64,000 bases of DNA, from assembly GCA_014904845.1 (NCBI GenBank), contig MU119218.1:120774-184773 (forward strand), written 5' to 3'. This document shows positions 56,898-64,000 of the stretch, in pieces. Each line of letters begins with the position of its first letter. Position 1 is the stretch's first letter. The notes below the pieces were generated by a model that was given only the letters and a program-made list of their open reading frames with translations, made no database searches and was not told where the DNA came from. The position numbers were made by a program, and so were the translations under genes. Source of the stretch: Acephala macrosclerotiorum. Taxonomy: Eukaryota; Ascomycota; Leotiomycetes; Helotiales; Mollisiaceae.

Positions 56898-58230
56898 TCA
56901 ATGTCCCCGGTAGCCCGTCCACTGTCTCCATAACGCCCCAAAGGGTCCTGAAGGCCCTGATTTCCGCAGCCAAAATGACAGAACGCCTACTAATACAGCG
57001 AGTCCAATGGTCCTCGCAGGCCTCCTATATTTCCAGGCCAATTTCCAGGCCCTCTCGCGGCGCTCCGCCCATTCTATTTCTTTCACCTGTCTCTTGAAAT
57101 ACATCTCTCCATCTTCCAAGGTTTGGTTCATCGTTTGATCTTGAGTTCTGGCCGTCTTCAGTACACTGGAGCTTGATATAGAGCGCCATTTCCGTAGTGA
57201 TTCTGGTGGATGTTTTTCGAACAATGTAATCGTGTTCGTTATCAAGGTCTCGATATCCAGTGGCTTTGGTAACTTCGATAGGATTGAATGGAGCATTTCT
57301 GGTTCGTCTGCAGGTGTCTCGAATAGCTCCTCGGAGCGCTGGATGACAATCTGTGCGAACATGTAAACTGAGAAGACAGCTTCACGTGCTAACAAAACGT
57401 CAAATAGCCGTGCTATATCTCCATATTCCTGAATATCATGGGCATACATTGTCAGCGTCCCAGAGAGAGCGAAAAATGGTTGTGTTCCAGATAAATGTGC
57501 CCATAGCTTCGGATCAACAGCATGTAGTATCGATGGTATCAAGTGTAATTGTGCCAAAGCTTGTGCGAACGTAGGTAGCATGAAATCCCTGATACGCAAG
57601 GCTGATAGTCGTGCCACAGCAGGCGCACGACTACGTGGTTCAAGGACCAACAAAAAGACCTGGCAAATATCGTGATAGCCTTGGAAGTAAGATAGATATG
57701 GCTGCTGTCGTAGCACCTCTGTTATGAGGTCGGATAGTTCTGCTTTTCGACGATCAAGATCCTTCGAGGACTGGTCTGTGCGAATCTATCAGCGCCAGGT
57801 GATATATGACCATATAATAGCTTTGACCTACCACTAGGATAGTATATAAAGGACCTGTCAACATCCAACTGCACCTGGTCCTCATCACGATGTTTCGGTA
57901 GCTTCTTCCAGCTGTTTGGCTCCTCAATCTCTTCCTTTACGTCGATATCGTGGCTTGCATAACCAAGGAGAAGCGGCCCTGTAACAGTCAGTCATGGCCT
58001 AGGAGCCTCCTATAGTAGCACGAACATGCCTGCCGTCGAACATTGTCCGAGACCAGTCCGCCCTCAGATGTGGCCAGCTTTCTCAGTGTCTCTATATCCT
58101 TTCCTTCACAAGCTTCCAGGATGTTCGCAGCTTTCGCATTGCGACTATATTGCTCTGGAGTTGGCGACGGGGTCCGGGAGCTGGGCGTCAACTTTTCATT
58201 TTCTTCGGCATCTCTTCCATTGGACTCCAT
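56898..58230 (-). CDS. TBC-domain Rab GTPase-activating protein with C-terminal anchor (Gyp8/TBC1D20-like)
   Basis: Three exons (58026-58230, 57832-57978, 56898-57775) give 409 aa. TBC proteins stimulate GTP hydrolysis by Rabs. Here the TBC start RRQAWPLLLGY is created across intron 1, whose donor is a weak GTTCGT. The domain then runs through RSFIYYPSG with the catalytic Arg region, and LRQQPYLSYFQGYHDICQVF carries the conserved YxQG Gln finger. The C terminus ends in a basic stretch (KYRRPARTIG) and one membrane segment (LAVLVGVLSFWL), as in yeast Gyp8 and human TBC1D20, which act on Rab1/Rab2 at the ER-Golgi. Residue-level orthology is inferred. It is convergent with VPS52. Confidence 0.88.
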
Positions 58231-58870
58231 TTCAAGGACAGCGGTCCATGGATGTATTTTTCATCGCAGTTGGAGAGGGAGATTGCCAGTGTTTGGTATT
58301 TATGGGTTGAAAGGGGCAGCTGCGTGTCAACGGCCAATTCGGTTCGTTAGCGCTTGTTGAATTACCTTGCCTTTCGAGCTGCAGGTAGCGCCTGGTCATG
58401 AAATCGACAGATCACAATACTGTTCACGCCGCAGTCACCACTGCTGACAGATAGTCATGATCTCCCCATGATCCGATCTGGCTCCTTTACCAATCTTTGG
58501 CGATCAATGTGATCTGAAGAAAGTCGCTACATAATCACCTCAGTCTTACCGTTAGCTCGAGCTCAAGCTATACGACAGCCTTGGACGACGAGGCTAGGAA
58601 ATTTATCTACGGCTAAGAGCAAGGCTGGCTCACGCGTTCGAGTTCGCGTGCCCGACAGCGACAGCAAACTTTCGAATATTCGTCTTTGCGAGTTTTTAAG
58701 GAATTCTATCCCCGCATATCGGACCAGTAACCAAGGATACCCAAGGCATCTCGAAGAAGTGGAATTGTCGGACTGCTATTTACTTCCGGTCTTGTGTGAC
58801 CTTGTCTGCCAGGCCAACCTCCAGATAACTTGACTGCGTAGATGTCATTTTACTGATTCGATCTGCCACC
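58231..58870. other. divergent intergenic region
   Basis: 640 bp between the TBC gene (minus) and the MMS1-like gene (plus). A short open frame at 58648-58833 has no recognisable features. No element is recognised. Confidence 0.45.
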
Positions 58871-61800
58871 ATGGCTTTCGAAAGCAACACTCTGGTCAAC
58901 GGGGCGTGGACCACCAGAGTCCTTGATGTCAACACTGTGCTACGACATTACGACCAGCAAGACAAGGAGAACGGTACCAATCTGCAAGATGTGGAACAGA
59001 CCCCAAAGTTCGGACTGTTGACTCAGACTGTCATTCGAAGCCCTCTGGTGCACTGGATTCTACCCGTACGACTGAGGGATAGCAGAATCCATGATGTTGC
59101 TTTCATTGGGGTAAGAGTTGACACCTTTTGTCTTTGAAGTCTACACTTTCTCATATTCATACTTGTATTTGAATTACCTCTTTCTATTTGCTGTCGTCAC
59201 ATTCTTTCTGCCCTTGTCTCAGGCCGTCATCATTGGTCTACTTCCCACCACCATTACTTCAGCTCACCAAGGCCGGAAACTAATTCCCCCACAGGATGAC
59301 TTTGTGCAGATCAAAGAATTACGATCCGATGGATTACTCTGGGAAGTAGTCCGAAAAGAAGACTTCGGTGCTCGAATTCGAAATGCTGCGGTCATCGGTT
59401 CGACAAGTGCATACGAGCAAGATCCGGATACCCAATTTGACTCCACTCAAGTGAAAACCGAAAAGGAAGAGAATGGTCTAGACCAGGAGACCTCCACACA
59501 AGGATATTCATCTTCTGCGAGACAACGACTACCCCCTCAATTTCTTGTCCTCCAACTCGAAACTGGAGACTCTATCTTCCTGATGTTGCAAGTCACCAAC
59601 TCTAGACAACCCCAATTCGTCACGAGTAGATACCGAGTATCAAAGGCAATGCTTAGAGTACAACCTGGTACACATATTGCAGTGGATCCAACCTCGCGTT
59701 ATATGGCAGTAGCATGCTCTGAGCAGATATTTGCAGTCTACGAGCTAGAAAACAGGGCCAACCTCAAGGAGCAGTTGTCCAAAGGAGAAGAGTTAAAACA
59801 TATTGTTTCAAATAAGCACATGTCTGTCATGGATGTCATAGTGAAGATGGACTTCTTGCATCCCACACCAGGCGATGAAGACCACATCGTCTTGCTTGTT
59901 ATTGTAATCAGGAAAGGCAGGACACGATTGCTCATGTATGAATGGGACTCGGGCGACAATGTCCTCAAGATCAGGCCAACAGATGTCAAAGGCCACTCAT
60001 TAGACAAGGCACGTCAGATGCCGCTGCTTTTGATTCCATTGACGATCAGGTCGGCATTCATCCTGGTGTTCGAGGAGTCCATTTCTATTTGCGAGGGGAT
60101 GTTATCAAATCGCCCAGTCTTTACAGACTTGGAAAGTCCAGAAGATAAAACCAAACCCCCAACAGACTTCCACAACGGCTTAGGTGTTCCCTTGTGGACA
60201 TCTTGGACTCGACCCGCTCGCCGCCAAGATTTTCTATCCAAGAATGACCACATCTACATCATACGGGAGGATGGTTGGGTCAAATTCCTCGAATTCAATA
60301 ACAAGGATGATGGACAACAAGAGGATGTGCTAAACAACAACTTCGGCCAAGTTTATATCAATTGTGGTTCTGCATTTGCTAGTCTTGACTGCAAACAGGA
60401 GATGAATTCAAGTATCAAGAGTGGCGATTTGTTAGTGATTGGCGGCGACTCTTGTTCTGGTGGTACCTACCTTGTAAGTCGATCTAGGTTGCTAAATTGT
60501 GTGCCCCAGAATGTCCTCTTAAGCTGCCTTGCCTTTCTCTGCATTGTCACATTGCTGATACACAGCGTCAACAGGTCGAAGCTAGGGGACTACCAATTCC
60601 GACAGAACCAGTCCAGAATTGGACGCCGGCACACGATTTTGTTACCACTTTTGCTTCTACCAGTGAAGAAGTCACTGTCAATGGAAGGGTATCTCGAACT
60701 AAAGATGCAGTGCCAAAGCCTGACCGAGTATTTGCTTGTGTTGGCAAAGGGATCAAAAGCACCATCACTGAGTTCAGACATGGGCTAGAAGCCAGAGTTG
60801 GTCTGAATACGGACTACCAAACTCCCATTTTGCAGGCATGGGCCTTGCCCGCAGAGTTCGAGAACACCGACGACGACGATGCATGTTTGTTCCTCTTGTC
60901 GATTGGGGATAGCTCAGCAATCCTGAGCCTTTCTAGTGATGCTGCTGAGATCGCAGAGCTTGATGACTCGGCAACAAGATTTGACTTACGACATCGTACC
61001 GTTGCAGTCGTCGCCCAAGAGACGGCCATAGTACAGGTTACCGAGAGAACCATTGGCGTGATAGGTCACGACTTCCTGTAAGCGGTTATGGGTAGACGAA
61101 TCTTCAACCAAAGAGTACTAACTGAACATAGGCACAAGTTCGACATTTCTGAGCTACCTGGAATAATAGGAAGCAGCATAGGCAATGCTACTATCGGCGA
61201 CAACGTAATTCTCTTCACGGCTTATCTTGAAGGCTCTGTCCATCTTCAGATCCTGGAATACGGAATGCTTACCACGAACATGGACCTGGACGACAATACC
61301 AACGTACGCGTACTACGTCAAATCTCCTCGATCGTCACTAGTCTGATAGTCGGAGAAATCGCTCAAGCTCAATTCGGAATCGTTGCTGAATGGTCTGAGA
61401 ATTCCATCAACCTGACTTTTCAACCATTAGCAGGCGGAGACCATCATGCGATAGATCTCTTAACAACCATCGAAGACTCTCAAGTACATATCGATGCCCT
61501 AGTTAGTCTCGCCATGATTCCGTCTCTTGGAAACAACTTCTTACTGCTATGTGGATCTCGGAATGGTGTACTCATTGCGCTTCAAATTTCTATAGGGACT
61601 TTTGAGGTCCTCCAGAGCCGGGTCGATAGGATTGGTGCTACCTCAGCTGTGCTAACGAGAGACAACCATGCGGGGCGCGACCATACTTTCTTCGTCAATT
61701 GTGATTCAAAGCTATATCACCTGCAGCCGGTGCTTTCTGGCAAGACTGGAGACTCTACAAGGAGCTGGAGGGGCCAGCCTCACGAAATCCACCAGATATG

Positions 61801-63313
61801 GCTCAGTGATGCTTCGGATCCTAAGTTTCGACAACCAGGGATAAGCACTTTCGCACAACTACCAAACATGTCTTCAATTTCAAGGCTTAGTGAAAGTCTT
61901 CTCCTGGTATCTGGGTCCGCACTGTTCGTAGCAGACCTTAGTGTTGTACCGAAGGCTGTTCCTCGCCACATGCCTCTTGTAGGCACCCCAACACGATTAC
62001 TATACTCACACACTCTTGACGCACTCATTGTAGCAGTGTCCAATGGAAAGCTATCGACTCTACAGTTTATTGATCCTGAGACTGGTGAAGATATGGCGCA
62101 GCCGGTGGATCAAGAGAAAAAGCAACCGGTTGACTTCGTGTCTGGCCTTGGCACCCCCAATGAGAAAATCTTCCGCGTTTTCGAGTGGGCGTACAAGAAG
62201 AATGGCAAGTTTTGGAACTTTCTCATTGCTGCTACAAGTCTAGGTCGAGTTCTGATCATCTCAATTGACCAAAAACCCCAGACGAAAGAGAATCGCCAGG
62301 GTGACAAGGATCAAGCTCGCCGAAAAATCACTTACTACACGAGACACAGATTCAAGAGCATAGATCCTGTATATTCTGTGGCCGGGTTTCCGGAAGGCCT
62401 TCTTTGGTGTGCTGGGGACAAGCTGTTCTGCGACATTCTCGATCAAACGCAAAAGAAATTCGTGCGAGCTGCGGAATACGATCTTCCTTCTCCGGCTATA
62501 AATCTCGAGTATAAAGATGGAACTATTTTTGCCCTGACTAAATGCCACTCCTTGGAAGTACTCAGTTTGGTTCTGGATGAAGCCAATCCGACACGTTCGC
62601 AAATAACTCGGACTTACGGCGATCAACTTACCCGCGATACGTTACATCACACAATGATCCTATTCCCTGAACAAGCTTTGCACCTGGTTTCTGACAAGTC
62701 ATGCTCCTTGGTGGGGTTGTGGCCAATCACCGATACGAAGGCTGATACTCTCGAAGCAGTGTTTGAGGCAGAACTTCCCAATTCAATTCTGAGATTCCGC
62801 TCTGCAAAATGCCGTCCAATCTGGGACTCCAGCTGGACTAGCGCTCGCGGGGATTCAAAGACAAACGGGACCAGAAGCGTTGAAGGTTGTCTAGAAGCAA
62901 GGAACTCACCAGAGACGCTGGGGCTCTCGATTACCGGGTCACTCAGCCACTTCACTGTGCTGCGGCTCAAAGCCTGGAAGTATCTCAGGTTCCTGATTGA
63001 TCTGGCTATTCATTCACCTCAAGTCTGCAAGTTCACCTACAAAGATGGCCCAGTCTTGCTGACTGCTGTCACCGAGCCTAAGCTTAGGATGCAAATTGAT
63101 GGCGATATTTTGAAGCGTTGCCTGGTAGGCCATCAGCTGGAAAGCCTACTTCGAGTAGGCCAAAACACACCAGAGTCGAAGAAGATCTTTGAGAGATTTT
63201 GTGAGCTGCTTCGGGAGTACCATGAAGGAGAATTTCCTATAAGCGCGGGGCCAGAGGCGTATCTCGAGCAGGCATACATAGACCTGAATTACTTCCTTCG
63301 TCCTGTTTTGTAA
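58871..63313 (+). CDS. MMS1/DDB1/CPSF160-family triple beta-propeller protein
   Basis: Four exons (58871-59110, 59295-60473, 60566-61077, 61132-63313) give 1370 aa, with all joins in frame. The N-terminal part is the MMS1_N region: HDVAFIG joined to DDFVQIKELRSDGLLWEVVR, and GTHIAVDPTSRYMAVACSEQ. Repeated propeller blades follow (SRLSESLLLVSGSALFVADL, RHMPLVGTPTRLLYSHTLDA, YSVAGFPEGLLWCAGDKLFC). The C terminus (LLTAVTEPKLRMQIDGDILKR ... FERFCELLREYHEGEFPI) is a helical domain like that of CPSF_A proteins. Members act as Cul4 adaptors (DDB1), repair factors (Mms1) or splicing/3'-end factors. Among fungal paralogues this one most resembles the MMS1_N-annotated group, but the exact role cannot be assigned by eye. 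Confidence 0.85.
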
Positions 63314-64000
63314 AAATCATTGTATATGATTTATGGTTCTAGCCATCTCTCTTACAAGTGGAACTAGCCACCTTAGTTTCATAACATTTTATCATAATAG
63401 AGGAGCTTCATCTACTGCGTAGAATAGACAAGGAATAGATGAATGACTTGCTTCGGTACTTCTAGTGATGGATGTATATAAGCCCCAAAACTGCGACATC
63501 GAAGCTGGAATGAGTGACTCATATTATTGTCTAACGTTTGAACATTGTAGTGAGCCTGGGACCCTTTAGTCGGTGAAGGACAAAGGAACTCGGGACTTTT
63601 GGCAGCGAATTTTTGCTATTTTAGGGGAGACATATTGCGTTTCCTTGTGAATGAATTCTCCAAAGCTTTCTGAGAGACAATATAAATTATTCGCAAGTGT
63701 TTCGATTGTGACGCGGACACAGATTCGTAAATGCAAAATGGAGCAAAAGAGGCAAACGGAGGGGCATTTTAGCGCACAGACCAACTCGCTTATCATTGTG
63801 CGGGGCATTGATGCCTCTTAACCTCAACCTTGAATAATTCCACAAATCCGCCATTTCTGTTTCCCCAGAGGCAAATTCCACGAATTCCCTCGAGCACCAA
63901 TCTGCCACTTCTCCAAAAGAACACTAGTCTAATACCTCCGTATTTGGCATAGCAGAGTGCATCAGGAGTGCGTTGAACGCCCTATAGCCACACTTGCCAC
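63314..64000. other. 3' flank and window end, nothing recognised
   Basis: 3' flank of the MMS1-like gene and unannotated sequence to the window edge. No credible gene start or domain is seen. Confidence 0.45.

Overview
The window looks like a chromosome segment of a filamentous ascomycete (Pezizomycotina; Helotiales/Leotiomycetes is my inference, not shown). The evidence is many short GT-AG introns (about 45-95 bp, often with CTAAC-like branch sites), fungus-specific genes (Zn2Cys6 and copper-fist regulators, DASH subunit Ask1, the C-22 sterol desaturase Erg5, a GH92 mannosidase) and long AT-rich or empty spacers. Exon models were joined by hand from splice signals. For the multi-exon genes called intact, the summed exon lengths keep one open frame.

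The left part (about 1-35 kb) mixes intact genes with decay. In order: an AT-rich block with a 5'-truncated SNF2 helicase remnant; a Zn2Cys6 regulator with a possible frameshift; an M20 peptidase; a broken amino-acid permease; three minus-strand tRNA-like Pol III units; an intact SNF2/RING ATPase; a type II PI4-kinase; an unrecognised proline/serine-rich protein; a GH92 mannosidase interrupted by one in-frame TGA; an RBM26/27-type RNA-binding protein; a fourth tRNA-like unit; and a metal-acquisition neighbourhood. That neighbourhood holds an intact copper-fist regulator, a metalloreductase lacking its FAD region, and two tandem BIM1/X325-like copper-binding surface proteins that are both broken.

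The right part (about 35-64 kb) is mostly conserved housekeeping: ASK1, a small conserved protein, a 2.5 kb empty spacer, ERG5, a spacer carrying a 269-bp terminal-inverted-repeat element, a rhodanese, a Yip1-family protein, an unknown membrane-anchored coiled-coil protein, ubiquitin-L40 with an intron-split start codon, RRN7, eIF5A, VPS52, a TBC Rab-GAP with a C-terminal anchor, and an MMS1/DDB1-like beta-propeller protein.

Two observations deserve most attention. First, four tRNA-like units have A box, B box, T-run terminator and covarying D and anticodon stems, but carry 71-227 nt inserts in the anticodon loop. Second, the copper-fist/metalloreductase/BIM1 cluster appears to have lost its effectors while keeping its regulator.
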